Positions 1-8,369 of a DNA stretch of 59,899 bases are shown piece after piece; positions within the stretch are counted from its first letter, which is position 1; every line of letters starts with the position of its first letter. A model generated the notes under the pieces. The model did not search any database. It was not told where the DNA came from and saw only the letters and a program-made list of their open reading frames with translations. Where the stretch lies: the NCBI RefSeq assembly GCF_000518245.1, contig NZ_KI912406.1, forward strand, positions 1-59,899. The letters run 5' to 3'. Origin of the DNA: Brachyspira alvinipulli ATCC 51933 (GTDB taxonomy: Bacteria > Spirochaetota > Brachyspiria > Brachyspirales > Brachyspiraceae). Position numbers and translations under genes: made by a program.

Positions 1-819
1 TTGAATAAAGAATCAGGTGCAGAAGTAATAGATGAAAGTAAATCAGAATCTCCAACAGTTGAAGAAAGTACTTCATATAGCGATGCAGAACAATTAGAAG
101 ATGATATATTAGATGATGAAGAAAAATCTATGTATCAGGATTATTTGAATAAATTTGAGAATGATGTAAGCGAACAAGAATTAGAAGACCTTGTATATAT
201 TAATAATGTTCAGATTGATGAAATAAAAGATAGTGATCTAAGTGCATTAGAAAATATAATGATTGGCAGTGATGAAAATGATGGAATTGAACTAATTCAT
301 ATATCTAATAATGATAAAGTAAATGAAAATAATAACGAAGAAGATAATAACACTAAAAATAAATCTTTAGAATCTTTTGATTCTATGGATGAGCTTTTAA
401 ATAAGGAGACTAATATGTCTGAAGAAAGAGAATTAGATACTATTGAGAAAGATGGTTTGGATAGCAATATGTCAGTTGATGAGGAGTTCACTTTGGTAGA
501 TGATGATAATGAGCCTATACTTGAAGAAAAAGAGAAACATGAAGCTTCCGATGATGAAGATTTTGATGGAGAAATTACTCAATCAGATTTAGATTATGCA
601 ATAAAATTATTTGAGTCAGAAGAGGAAAGTGGTCATGTTAATGAATATAGTTCAAGACCAGATGTTTTACTATCAGAAAGTGAAATAAATAAATTTAAGA
701 AATTATTTGGATATTTCAAAAATATTGTGGAAAAGATGCCGCCTGAAGATTTAAATGCTTTCTCTAAAACAGAGTTTTATGATATGTATTCATCTTTATT
801 TAGAAAATTTGGTGAGTAA
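1..819 (+). CDS. Acidic hypothetical protein, probably 5'-truncated
   Basis: I do not recognise this protein. The frame is open from the first base of the window (a TTG codon), so the true start may lie upstream. The visible 272 residues are extremely rich in Asp, Glu, Ser and Asn, with no signal peptide, membrane segment or cysteine motif. Most of the chain looks disordered. The last ~50 residues are different: more hydrophobic and basic, with helical character (FKKLFGYFKNIVEKM), and could be a small folded domain. It ends just before a strong bidirectional terminator shared with pyrR. Its position upstream of flagellar genes gives no firm clue, because pyrR lies between on the other strand. 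Confidence 0.6.
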   Translation: MNKESGAEVIDESKSESPTVEESTSYSDAEQLEDDILDDEEKSMYQDYLNKFENDVSEQELEDLVYINNVQIDEIKDSDLSALENIMIGSDENDGIELIHISNNDKVNENNNEEDNNTKNKSLESFDSMDELLNKETNMSEERELDTIEKDGLDSNMSVDEEFTLVDDDNEPILEEKEKHEASDDEDFDGEITQSDLDYAIKLFESEEESGHVNEYSSRPDVLLSESEINKFKKLFGYFKNIVEKMPPEDLNAFSKTEFYDMYSSLFRKFGE

Positions 820-822
820 ACT

Positions 823-851
823 AAAAAAGGGCTTTTTTAAAGCCCTTTTTT
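823..851. terminator. Bidirectional rho-independent terminator
   Basis: A run of A, the stem GGGCTTT/AAAGCCC with a TTT loop, and a run of T form a symmetric hairpin. It can serve the acidic gene on the plus strand and pyrR on the minus strand, whose stop codons flank it. Confidence 0.9.
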
Positions 852-858
852 AATTATT

Positions 859-1389
859 TTAATTAGCTTTATCTTTTAATAATACTAAATCTTCACCTTC
901 TAACTCTTTAACTCTTACAGATACATATTGATCTTGAGGAACATTAAGAGCAAGTCCAACATAATTAGCAGATACAGGTAATTCTCTTCCGAATCTATCT
1001 ACTAAAACAAGTAAAGACACTTTTTTAGGTCTTCCATAATCAAATAAAGCATTTAAGGCAGCCCTTATTGTTCTTCCAGTATAAAGTACGTCATCAACAA
1101 GCAGTACAGTTTTTCCAGTAATATCAAAAGGTATATCGGTTTCTTTAATCTCAGGAAACTCTGAGAGAGAAGATAAATCATCTCTATAAAGATTTATATC
1201 TATTGCTCCTATAGGTATGTCTATATTAACTTTTTCCTGCAAAAGTTTTTTTAATCTTATACCTAGGAAATCTCCTCTTCTTCTTATTCCAACAATAACA
1301 AGCTTTTCAATATCCTCTTTTTCTATAATTTCAGCTGCTAATCTAGGAAGCACTTTTTGATATTCTTCAGCCTTTAATAAAACTCTCAT
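859..1389 (-). CDS. pyrR: PyrR bifunctional regulator / uracil phosphoribosyltransferase
   Basis: This 176-residue protein matches the usual length of PyrR, the type I phosphoribosyltransferase that binds pyr mRNA leaders in response to UMP and often makes UMP from uracil and PRPP. The PRPP-binding loop is clear at about residues 96-108 (VLLVDDVLYTGRT), and the basic RRRG stretch near residue 36 is also typical. A GGAGAAAG ribosome-binding site precedes the ATG. No pyrimidine biosynthesis genes are adjacent, so any RNA targets must be elsewhere. A closely related salvage phosphoribosyltransferase cannot be fully excluded, but the length and motif spacing favour PyrR. Confidence 0.9.
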   Translation of the reverse strand: MRVLLKAEEYQKVLPRLAAEIIEKEDIEKLVIVGIRRRGDFLGIRLKKLLQEKVNIDIPIGAIDINLYRDDLSSLSEFPEIKETDIPFDITGKTVLLVDDVLYTGRTIRAALNALFDYGRPKKVSLLVLVDRFGRELPVSANYVGLALNVPQDQYVSVRVKELEGEDLVLLKDKAN

Positions 1390-1487
1390 TTTGCTTTCTC
1401 CTTGTAAATGAAATACTTAAGAAATTATAACGATTAAAAGTAAAAAAATCAATATAATTATTTTTTTACTTTTGTATAAAAAATATG

Positions 1488-1514
1488 TTAAGTGTTTTTG
1501 TACTTTACCGATAT
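1488..1514 (+). promoter_or_regulatory. Candidate sigma28 (FliA) flagellar promoter for fliL-fliM-fliY
   Basis: TTAAGTGT, an 11-base spacer and ACCGATAT match the sigma28 consensus TAAAGTTT-N11-GCCGATAA at 6 of 8 positions in each half with the exact spacing. It lies about 108 bases before the fliL start. A good sigma70 pair is not seen here. Confidence 0.55.
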
Positions 1515-1621
1515 TATATATAAGGACAGTAAAAAAAGTTAAAGTTAACATAAGAGTTGATAATTTTATTTTACTGTTATATAATTGAAAATAAACATAT
1601 TAATTTAAGAGAGGAAATTAT

Positions 1622-2170
1622 ATGGCAGACGAAGAAAACTTAGACTTAGAAGAAGGCGAAGAAGAAGAGGAACAAGCTGAAGCTACGCCAAAGAAAAAAT
1701 TTGGTTTAAGCCCTATGATTGTCAAAATACTTATGGGAGTTGCTGCCATTTTAGTTGTGGCTTTAATATCTGGGCTTATAGCATTTTTTGTTTCAAAGAG
1801 TGTGGGAAGAGCTGCAGGAGTTCAAGGTGGGGTAGTTGATGACATGGTAAAACAGCCACCTCCAACATATTTTGCAGTTACTCCAGAGTTCAATGTAAAT
1901 ACAGCTGATATGGATGTAGCAAGATATGTAAGAGTTAGTATTATATTAACATATACTACTAATGTTAAACAGCTTGCGGTGGAACTTCCAGAGAGAGTTT
2001 ACATGATAAGAGATAGAATAACTACTATACTTAGTTCTTATACTTATAATCAATTGCGAACTAATGAAGGTAGAGAACAGTTAAAAGCTGATATTAAACG
2101 AGAGATTAATAGTATGCTTAGAAATGGTCAAATAGATGGTATATTATTTGATAACTTCTTATTAAGCTAA
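1622..2170 (+). CDS. fliL: Flagellar basal body-associated protein FliL
   Basis: FliL is an inner-membrane protein that sits around the stator and helps motor torque and stator stability. This 182-residue protein has the family layout: a short cytoplasmic acidic N-terminus with a Lys-rich patch (residues 24-26), one membrane segment at about residues 33-57, and a periplasmic domain with the pattern YFAVTPEFNVN followed by RYVRVSIILTY. An AGAGG ribosome-binding site precedes the ATG. It is first in a run with fliM and fliY, the standard order in many bacteria, and the sigma28-like promoter upstream would drive all three. Confidence 0.93.
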   Translation: MADEENLDLEEGEEEEEQAEATPKKKFGLSPMIVKILMGVAAILVVALISGLIAFFVSKSVGRAAGVQGGVVDDMVKQPPPTYFAVTPEFNVNTADMDVARYVRVSIILTYTTNVKQLAVELPERVYMIRDRITTILSSYTYNQLRTNEGREQLKADIKREINSMLRNGQIDGILFDNFLLS

Positions 2171-2216
2171 TGCTACTAATGCTAATGGAAAAAATTTATA
2201 AGAGAAGGATACTTGT

Positions 2217-3248
2217 ATGACAGAAGTATTGTCACAAAGCGAAATAGATGCGTTACTAAGTGCTATATCATCTGGAGAAAGTTTAGATAATATTGATACT
2301 AAGCGTGTAGAAGTAGAACATAGAAAAATAAAGATATATGACTTCAAACGTCCTGATAAGTTTTCAAAAGACCAAATTAGAACGCTTCAAATGATGCATG
2401 AAAACTTCGCACGTGTTACTACAACTTCATTATCAGCACAATTAAGAACATTAGTAGGTATTCACGTAGCAAGCGTAGACCAGCTTACTTATGAAGAGTT
2501 TATAAGAAGTGTTAGTAATCCTTCTACTTTGGCTATTGTTAGTATGGACCCTTTAAAAGGTAGCTCTATATTAGAGATTGACCCATCTATCACTTTTACT
2601 ATTATTGATAGATTATTTGGGGGACCTGGTGAAAGCCCTAAGAACTTAAATAGAGAGTTAACAGATATTGAGTTATCAGTTATGGAAGGTATTATAGTAA
2701 GAATACTTGGTAACTTAAGAGAGGCTTGGTCGCAGGTAATAGATTTAAGACCGCGTTTAGGTTCTATAGAAACTAACCCTCAGTTTGCTCAAATGGTTAG
2801 TCCTAATGACATGGTTGTTTTAATTACTTTGGAAACTAAAGTAGCTGATGTTGAAGGTATGATGAATTTTTGTATACCTTATATTACTATTGAGCCTATA
2901 CTATCTAAGTTTTCAGCTCAATATTGGTATGCATCTATTAGAAGAGGAAGCAGTAGTGAGAATTTGAAAATTATTAAAGAAAAATTACAAAATATATTCG
3001 TTGAAACTTCAGCGGAACTTGGATCTATGCAATTGCCGCTATCAGACATTCTCAATCTTCAGAAAGGTGATGTTGTTAAGTTTACTGATACTAAGATTAC
3101 AGATCCTGTCATATTTAAGATAGGAAATAGAAAGAAATTCTTATGTCGTCCTGGTATATCAGGTAGCAGAATGGCTGTACAGCTTACAGGTGTTATGGAT
3201 GGTGAGGCTGATATAACCGAAGACGATTTATTAAAAGAGGAGGATTAA
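2217..3248 (+). CDS. fliM: Flagellar motor switch protein FliM
   Basis: FliM is the middle layer of the C-ring that receives phosphorylated CheY. The 343-residue protein opens with the CheY-P binding segment LSQSEIDALLSA at about residues 5-16. It continues with the CheC-like middle domain, including LFGGPGE near residue 137, and ends with a SpoA domain for contact with FliN. The length is typical. An AGAAGG-type ribosome-binding site lies upstream, and fliY follows after 4 bases, so the two are probably translationally coupled. Confidence 0.95.
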   Translation: MTEVLSQSEIDALLSAISSGESLDNIDTKRVEVEHRKIKIYDFKRPDKFSKDQIRTLQMMHENFARVTTTSLSAQLRTLVGIHVASVDQLTYEEFIRSVSNPSTLAIVSMDPLKGSSILEIDPSITFTIIDRLFGGPGESPKNLNRELTDIELSVMEGIIVRILGNLREAWSQVIDLRPRLGSIETNPQFAQMVSPNDMVVLITLETKVADVEGMMNFCIPYITIEPILSKFSAQYWYASIRRGSSSENLKIIKEKLQNIFVETSAELGSMQLPLSDILNLQKGDVVKFTDTKITDPVIFKIGNRKKFLCRPGISGSRMAVQLTGVMDGEADITEDDLLKEED

Positions 3249-3252
3249 GGTT

Positions 3253-4329
3253 ATGATGAGTGATGGTGCATTATCTCAAGATGAAATAGAAGCTTTGTTG
3301 AAAGGTGCTGATGATGCTTTTGGCGGCAGTGATGCTTCAGCTGGAAACAGCGGCTCAACAGTAGATAAACAGCTTTTTAATGAAGCTGCAAAATTGATAG
3401 CTGAGAATCAAGCTTTTTCATTATCTTCTATTTCTACAAAAACTGCGTCTATTACTAATATTACGACTACAGTTGGAGATGTGAATAACTTGCATCAAAT
3501 GCTATCAGGTAAGATGATAGAGGCTAAAGTTGGATATACAGGCTCTATTAGCGGAAATGTTTATTACTTCATGGGAGAAAATGAGGCTTTAGCTGTTGCT
3601 TCTCTTATGATGGGACAAAAAGAAGCTGCTTTAAATGATATGGTAGCACAAGTATTAAAAGAAGCTTTTTCCCAAATGGTTGGGGTTTCTGATAGTGCTT
3701 TATCTTCAAGATTTGGAGGAAGTTTTACTAATTCACCTATAGAGACTTCTATATTAGAAGATGCTTTTGGTATTAATATACCTGGACCTTTGGCAATAGT
3801 TAGCGGTAATTTATCTATTGAAGGAGAGATAGACAATGCTCCTTATGTATTTGCTTTAGAACTTCCACTATTACAAAGCCTCTTAAGTTCAGCTTCTAGC
3901 AGTGCTGCTTCATTTTCAGCTCCTGCTTCTTCTGCTGGAAATGCTGCTTCAAGCAATAGTTCTATGGGTGGACTTGTTGATAATCAAGCTTTTGATTCAG
4001 GTCCTCAATTAGGTGTACAGCATGCTGAATTTAACTCTTTAATGTCTGCTTCTGATGTTCAGGGTACCGGCAATATAGGTCTGCTCATGGATGTAACTAT
4101 GAACATGACTGTAGAGTTAGGAAGAGCTACTATGACTATTAGAGATATATTAGGACTTGGTGAAGGTTCTATTATAGAGCTTCAAAAATTGGCTGGTGAA
4201 CCTGTGGATTTGCTTGTTAATGGTAAGTTAATAGCTAAGGGTGAGGTTGTAGTAATAGATGAAAACTTCGGTGTTCGTGTTACTGATATCATAAATCCTA
4301 TGGATAGACTTACTAATAAACCTAGATAA
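3253..4329 (+). CDS. fliY: FliY-type flagellar motor switch protein (long FliN)
   Basis: This 358-residue protein has the FliY architecture: an N-terminal CheY-P binding-like segment (LSQDEIEALL, residues 7-16), a CheC-like domain at about 40-215, an Ala/Ser linker near 216-245, and a C-terminal FliN/SpoA domain at about 270-350. In FliY proteins with CheY-P phosphatase activity each active site carries Glu-x2-Asn. Here the clearer site reads E137-A-F-S140, and the other probably reads E51-N-Q-A54, so both catalytic Asn appear lost. I infer a structural rather than enzymatic role. The SpoA coding segment is almost identical in DNA to part of the short fliN that follows. The gene ends at a terminator. 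Confidence 0.9.
   Translation: MMSDGALSQDEIEALLKGADDAFGGSDASAGNSGSTVDKQLFNEAAKLIAENQAFSLSSISTKTASITNITTTVGDVNNLHQMLSGKMIEAKVGYTGSISGNVYYFMGENEALAVASLMMGQKEAALNDMVAQVLKEAFSQMVGVSDSALSSRFGGSFTNSPIETSILEDAFGINIPGPLAIVSGNLSIEGEIDNAPYVFALELPLLQSLLSSASSSAASFSAPASSAGNAASSNSSMGGLVDNQAFDSGPQLGVQHAEFNSLMSASDVQGTGNIGLLMDVTMNMTVELGRATMTIRDILGLGEGSIIELQKLAGEPVDLLVNGKLIAKGEVVVIDENFGVRVTDIINPMDRLTNKPR
4156..4262 (+). repeat. Near-identical DNA segment shared by fliY and short fliN (copy 1)
   Basis: This 107-base block matches 4625-4731 with 5 mismatches by eye, while the 69 bases before each copy are only about two-thirds identical. The pattern points to local gene conversion. Confidence 0.85.
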
Positions 4330-4353
4330 GTTAAAAATAAGTACCAATATAAT

Positions 4354-4385
4354 AAAAGCGGGGAATTTATTCCTCGCTTTTTTAT
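4354..4385 (+). terminator. Rho-independent terminator after fliY
   Basis: AAAAGCGGGGAA pairs with TTCCTCGCTTTT around a TTTA loop, followed by a T-rich tract. It separates fliL-fliM-fliY from the downstream short fliN. Confidence 0.88.
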
Positions 4386-4393
4386 TTTTATAA

Positions 4394-4422
4394 TTGAAAT
4401 TATCTAAATAAACGTATATAAT
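4394..4422 (+). promoter_or_regulatory. Sigma70-type promoter for the short fliN
   Basis: TTGAAA, a 17-base spacer and a perfect TATAAT lie between the fliY terminator and the short fliN start, so this paralogue can be transcribed alone and by a different sigma factor from the fliL operon. Confidence 0.65.
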
Positions 4423-4486
4423 TGTACATATAGAAATACCAAAAGTTTTTGCATTTTTTTAAATATATAAAGTAAGAAGTGAAATA

Positions 4487-4831
4487 ATGAGTGATAAAAA
4501 ACAAGAGAATGAATCTAAAGTTAATGCTACGCCTTCTAGTAACATTAGTTTACTTATGGATGTTTCTATTAATGTTACAGTAGAGCTTGGAAGAGCACGT
4601 TTAAGTATACGTGAAATATTGGAGCTTGGTGAAGGTTCTATTATAGAGCTTCAGAAATTAGCAGGTGAACCTGTGGATTTGCTTGTTAATGGTAAGTTAA
4701 TAGCTAGAGGTGAGGTTGTAGTAATAGATGAGTGCTTTGGTGTTCGCATAACAGATATTATGAATTCTACAGATATATTAGTGGAAAATATTTCTAAAAC
4801 TGATACTTCAAATAATAAAAAAAATAAATAA
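4487..4831 (+). CDS. fliN: Short flagellar motor switch protein FliN
   Basis: This 114-residue protein has a short polar N-terminus, one SpoA/FliN domain at about residues 18-100, and a Lys/Asn-rich tail. FliN forms the base of the C-ring and carries part of the switch and export-docking surface. It lacks the CheY-binding and CheC-like regions of the long paralogue. Domain pairs such as [20 protein letters not shown] and the following [10 protein letters not shown] are classic for the family. An AAGAAG ribosome-binding site precedes the ATG. Carrying both a long and a short FliN in tandem raises the question of whether they mix in one ring or act in different conditions. Confidence 0.9.
   Translation: MSDKKQENESKVNATPSSNISLLMDVSINVTVELGRARLSIREILELGEGSIIELQKLAGEPVDLLVNGKLIARGEVVVIDECFGVRITDIMNSTDILVENISKTDTSNNKKNK
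4625..4731 (+). repeat. Near-identical DNA segment shared by fliY and short fliN (copy 2)
   Basis: Partner of the 107-base block at 4156-4262. The identity extends through third codon positions, so it cannot be explained by protein constraint alone. Confidence 0.85.
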
Positions 4832-4968
4832 TTCATATTGTTTATAATAAATTTTAAATTATCAAACTTTATAGCTTGTATTAATAAATTATTATTTCTA
4901 ATAAGTAACTAAAAAATATTTTATATATTATAACTAATTTAATAATAAATATTTACGATAATATAACT

Positions 4969-5916
4969 ATGAATAATAAGAATCGTTTTATAATTTTTTC
5001 AGTTGTTATTATCGTTTTAATAATAGTATCTTTTTCATCACTTATAGTTACGGCTAATACTAGAGCATCTGAAACTATAGTTAGAGATAGCGAAGTAAAA
5101 CAGGATAATTTACAAAATAATGAAATTAACACTCTTAATCCAGAGAATAGAAAAATAAGAATACTAATAGATCCTGGACATAATGCAGCAACAAAAGGTG
5201 CATTAGGTTCATTGGGATATGAATATTATATGACTTTGAGAGTAGGCAGAGAATTAGCTAAAATACTTTCTGAAGATAGCAGATTTGAATATTTTTTGAG
5301 TAGGGATGGTGCTTATTACAGCAGGCCTATTAAAGAATATATGACAAATAATTATGAAAAACTTTTAGGTATATATAATACAAAAGTAGAAGATCAATAT
5401 AGAAATGGTAATTTAACTAGATATCAAACATTAGAATTATATGCTATAAGACATTATGCTATAGATAATAATTTTGATTTATTAATTAGTTTGCATTTTG
5501 ATTATATGCCTTATATAAGCAGAAGAAGAAAAACTTCAGGTTTCCATGTTATAGTTAGCCCTTATAATAGAGAATTTGCAGCTTCTATGCAGGTAGCTCA
5601 GAGAGTATCTAAAAGAATGCAGGAGGAATATAATATTTCACCTATTATAGGACATGATGTGGTGCTTCCTGATTCTGTATGGAAATTTTATGATAAAGAT
5701 GAATTAATTGATGATGGTATATCTTTAAGAGGTTTAATTGTTATAGGGGATGCATTTGAACATACTTACAATAAGCAGGAAATGAAAAAAGATGTTCCTT
5801 CTATTATGATAGAATCTGCTTTTATACATGAAGCTAAATTTGGAAGTACAAAAGAGATAAAAGAATTGGCTAATCAAATATATAAAGCATTAGTTGATAT
5901 CTATACTACGACTTGA
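4969..5916 (+). CDS. N-acetylmuramoyl-L-alanine amidase (Amidase_3), membrane-anchored
   Basis: The protein probably cleaves the amide bond between N-acetylmuramic acid and the stem peptide, as in cell separation amidases of the AmiA/B/C type. It is 315 residues: an uncleaved membrane anchor at about residues 7-28, a linker rich in Asn and Glu, then the Amidase_3 fold. Visible metal and catalytic residues are H71 in LIDPGH, a candidate second ligand E85, H176 in ISLHFD, and E282 in PSIMIES. There is a family-atypical insertion around residues 115-160. The next gene encodes a degenerate LytM protein, which suggests an enzyme-activator pair. No strong ribosome-binding site is seen upstream. Confidence 0.85.
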   Translation: MNNKNRFIIFSVVIIVLIIVSFSSLIVTANTRASETIVRDSEVKQDNLQNNEINTLNPENRKIRILIDPGHNAATKGALGSLGYEYYMTLRVGRELAKILSEDSRFEYFLSRDGAYYSRPIKEYMTNNYEKLLGIYNTKVEDQYRNGNLTRYQTLELYAIRHYAIDNNFDLLISLHFDYMPYISRRRKTSGFHVIVSPYNREFAASMQVAQRVSKRMQEEYNISPIIGHDVVLPDSVWKFYDKDELIDDGISLRGLIVIGDAFEHTYNKQEMKKDVPSIMIESAFIHEAKFGSTKEIKELANQIYKALVDIYTTT

Positions 5917-5970
5917 TAAATATTATATATTTTGTTAAAATGGTTGTAAAAGTATAGGTAGAATTATTTT

Positions 5971-6885
5971 ATGTCTGAAGTTTATAAAATAAAAAAGAAG
6001 AAAAATCATAAGAAATATTTTAATAAAAACGAATCTTCATTTTCTTTATTTTTAAAAAAAATAGGTAAATTCTTAACGCATAAGATTTACTTTATGTTTA
6101 TACCTCACTCCAAAAAGAAAACTAGAACTCTATCAATTTCAATATATGCTTTGATTATCATAATACTTTTAGTTTCTATAGCATTGCTTTCTACTTTTTC
6201 ATTTCTAACCAAAAATACTATAATGGCGAGCAAAACAGAAATATTGAGCGGAAGCTATCAGGATAAATTAAGAGAAATAAATTCATTTGAGGAAATATTT
6301 AATTCTGTTGTTACAAATGATTATTACAGAACAGACATGTCTAATGTGGCTAGAAAATTAAATATAGAGAATTCTAATATTGATTTTAATAGTAGTAATT
6401 ATGCTGATAATATTCTTCTTTTGAATTCAAGATCTGAGGAATTGGAGAAAATAAGGGGATATTTGGATGAATTAAAAGCTAATGTATCTTCAAAAAATAA
6501 TTCTTTAGAATCCATACCATCTATACTTCCTATAGACTCCAGATATGCCGTTATATCAAGACCATATCAGGATGGTTCAGTTATATCTAAAGGCGTTGGT
6601 TTTGAAACTATTGCTGGTACTTTAATAAGAGCTACTGCTTCCGGAACAGTTAATGATATTTCTTATGATAAAGATACAGGATTTACTATAACTATTTATC
6701 ATAGATTCGGTATTATAACAAGATATAAGGGACTTGCTACATCTTTGGTATCTGAAAATATGGATGTAGGAAAGGGTGAGATTTTAGGTAATGCTAAGAC
6801 AGGTGAATTTGAATATGAATTAAGATTAGCTACAGAATATGTTAACCCTTTAATATTTACTACTTTAGATTATGAAGATAACTGA
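5971..6885 (+). CDS. Membrane-anchored degenerate LytM/M23 protein, possible amidase activator
   Basis: The 304-residue protein has a basic cytoplasmic N-terminus, a membrane segment at about residues 53-78, a periplasmic helical stretch with coiled-coil character (about 85-175), and a C-terminal M23/LytM fold at about 190-300. The fold is recognisable from GTLIRATASGTV, YHRFGIITRYKGL and YVNPL. However, the zinc ligands are gone: the usual HxxxD position reads GVGFE, and the usual HLHFE reads YELRL. Known LytM proteins without zinc ligands (EnvC, NlpD) activate amidases instead of cutting peptidoglycan. Its place right after an amidase gene supports that role here. This is inference. Confidence 0.75.
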   Translation: MSEVYKIKKKKNHKKYFNKNESSFSLFLKKIGKFLTHKIYFMFIPHSKKKTRTLSISIYALIIIILLVSIALLSTFSFLTKNTIMASKTEILSGSYQDKLREINSFEEIFNSVVTNDYYRTDMSNVARKLNIENSNIDFNSSNYADNILLLNSRSEELEKIRGYLDELKANVSSKNNSLESIPSILPIDSRYAVISRPYQDGSVISKGVGFETIAGTLIRATASGTVNDISYDKDTGFTITIYHRFGIITRYKGLATSLVSENMDVGKGEILGNAKTGEFEYELRLATEYVNPLIFTTLDYEDN

Positions 6886-7099
6886 TAATAAAAAATTGCA
6901 AAATGGAATCAAATATGCAGCACTTGGCGCTGAATTTGGAAGTATGGTATTAGGTTTAGCTTTTGTAGGACATTATGCAGATAAATATTTTGGAAGCCGG
7001 CCTTTATTTACTATAATAGGTATATTTGTTGGTTTTGTTTCTGGTATTTATAGATTATATAAAATATCAAAAACTTTTGACAGGATTAATAAAGATTAA
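6872..7099 (+). CDS. AtpZ/AtpI-like small membrane protein
   Basis: The 75-residue protein has a short charged N-terminus and two membrane segments (about residues 13-34 and 42-60) joined by a loop HYADKYFGSRP, then a basic tail. This is the pattern of the AtpI/AtpZ family, whose members help c-ring assembly or form a magnesium-linked complex with the ATP synthase. It starts 14 bases inside the preceding gene, so translation is probably coupled. It is unusual that it lies ~25 kb from the atpBEF genes, where this family is normally found. Confidence 0.75.
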   Translation: MKITDNKKLQNGIKYAALGAEFGSMVLGLAFVGHYADKYFGSRPLFTIIGIFVGFVSGIYRLYKISKTFDRINKD

Positions 7100-7111
7100 A
7101 AGGAATTTTAA

Positions 7112-8311
7112 ATGGAGCCTATAATAATTAGTTTATTGGATACGGATTTATATAAATTTACTATGCAGCAATGTGCTTTAAGACAATTTTCTGATGTTTG
7201 GGTGCGTTATGTTTTTAAAAGCAGGAATATATTAGAATGGACTAAAGATATGCATGAAGAATTTTTAGCCCAAATAAAGCATTTCTGTAATTTAACTTTT
7301 AAAAAAGATGAATTGGATTATTTGTCATCATTAAGATTTATAAAGAAAGATTTTATAGAATTTTTAAAGTTATATAGGCCATTAGAAGAACATATAAGGG
7401 CATTATTTGATAATAATAAATTAACAGTAGAAATAGAAGGTCCATGGTATCAAACTATTCTTTGGGAAATACCTGTGCTTGCTATGATTAGTGAAATTTA
7501 TTATAAGCATACTGTTTGTAAAGATGATAACGGAGAGAAAGCATATAAACAGGCAGAAATTAATTTAAATAGTAAATTAAAATATATTCTTCTTCCAATG
7601 CATAGCCATGATAATGGATTTAAATTTTCTGAATTTGGAACAAGGAGAAGATTTTCATTTAAATGGCAGGATAAAGTTATTGGTATTCTTAAAAAAACTC
7701 TTCCTGCTTCATGCCTAGTTGGTACAAGTAATGTATATTTCGCTTATAAATATAATTTGCTTGCTGTTGGAACGAATGCTCATGAATATTATCAAGTAGG
7801 TCAGGCTTTAGATAAAGTAAGACTTGCTGAAAGTCAAAAGTTTATGCTGCAGTCTTGGGTAAATGAATATAGAGGCGATTTAGGTATAGCATTATCCGAT
7901 ACACTAGGTACCGATAAATTTTTGAAAGATTTTGATTTATATTTTGCTAAACTTTATGATGGAATAAGACATGATTCAGGAGATCCTATAGTTTGGGGAT
8001 ATAAAGTTATAGAACATTATAAGAAATTGAGAATAAGTCCTAAAACAAAGACTCTACTTTTTAGCGATAGTTTGAATTTTGAAAAAGCATATAAAATATA
8101 TAAAGAGTTTAAAGATGAAACCAATGTTACATTTGGTATAGGTACTTTTATTATGAATGATTTTGAGCCTGTAGCTAAACCTCTTAATATTGTTATGAAA
8201 CTTCAAAGTGTAAATGGAAAACCTGTTGCTAAGCTGTCTGATGATGAAGGTAAAACTATTTGCGAAGATGAGGAGTTTTTGCATTATCTTAGAATAGTAG
8301 CTAATGAGTAG
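7112..8311 (+). CDS. pncB: Nicotinate phosphoribosyltransferase
   Basis: PncB converts nicotinate and PRPP, with ATP, to nicotinate mononucleotide in NAD salvage. The 399-residue length is normal. Motifs include the N-terminal LLDTDLYKFTMQQ (about residues 8-20), FGTRRRFSFKWQ near 173, GTSNVYFAYKY, and GTNAHEYYQV, where the His is the residue autophosphorylated in characterised enzymes. RHDSGDP near residue 286 is part of the phosphate-binding region. An AAGGAA ribosome-binding site precedes the ATG, and only 12 bases separate it from the AtpZ-like gene, so it is probably the last gene of that operon. Confidence 0.94.
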   Translation: MEPIIISLLDTDLYKFTMQQCALRQFSDVWVRYVFKSRNILEWTKDMHEEFLAQIKHFCNLTFKKDELDYLSSLRFIKKDFIEFLKLYRPLEEHIRALFDNNKLTVEIEGPWYQTILWEIPVLAMISEIYYKHTVCKDDNGEKAYKQAEINLNSKLKYILLPMHSHDNGFKFSEFGTRRRFSFKWQDKVIGILKKTLPASCLVGTSNVYFAYKYNLLAVGTNAHEYYQVGQALDKVRLAESQKFMLQSWVNEYRGDLGIALSDTLGTDKFLKDFDLYFAKLYDGIRHDSGDPIVWGYKVIEHYKKLRISPKTKTLLFSDSLNFEKAYKIYKEFKDETNVTFGIGTFIMNDFEPVAKPLNIVMKLQSVNGKPVAKLSDDEGKTICEDEEFLHYLRIVANE

Positions 8312-8369
8312 TAAAATTATAAAATAATATTTGTATTATAAGCGAATATATAATACTAAATAAACAATA

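Noticed and set aside
1390-1621. PyrR-type attenuator upstream of pyrR
   Set aside because: No anti-terminator/terminator pair with a PyrR-binding loop was found on the minus strand; only the flagellar promoter on the plus strand was supported.
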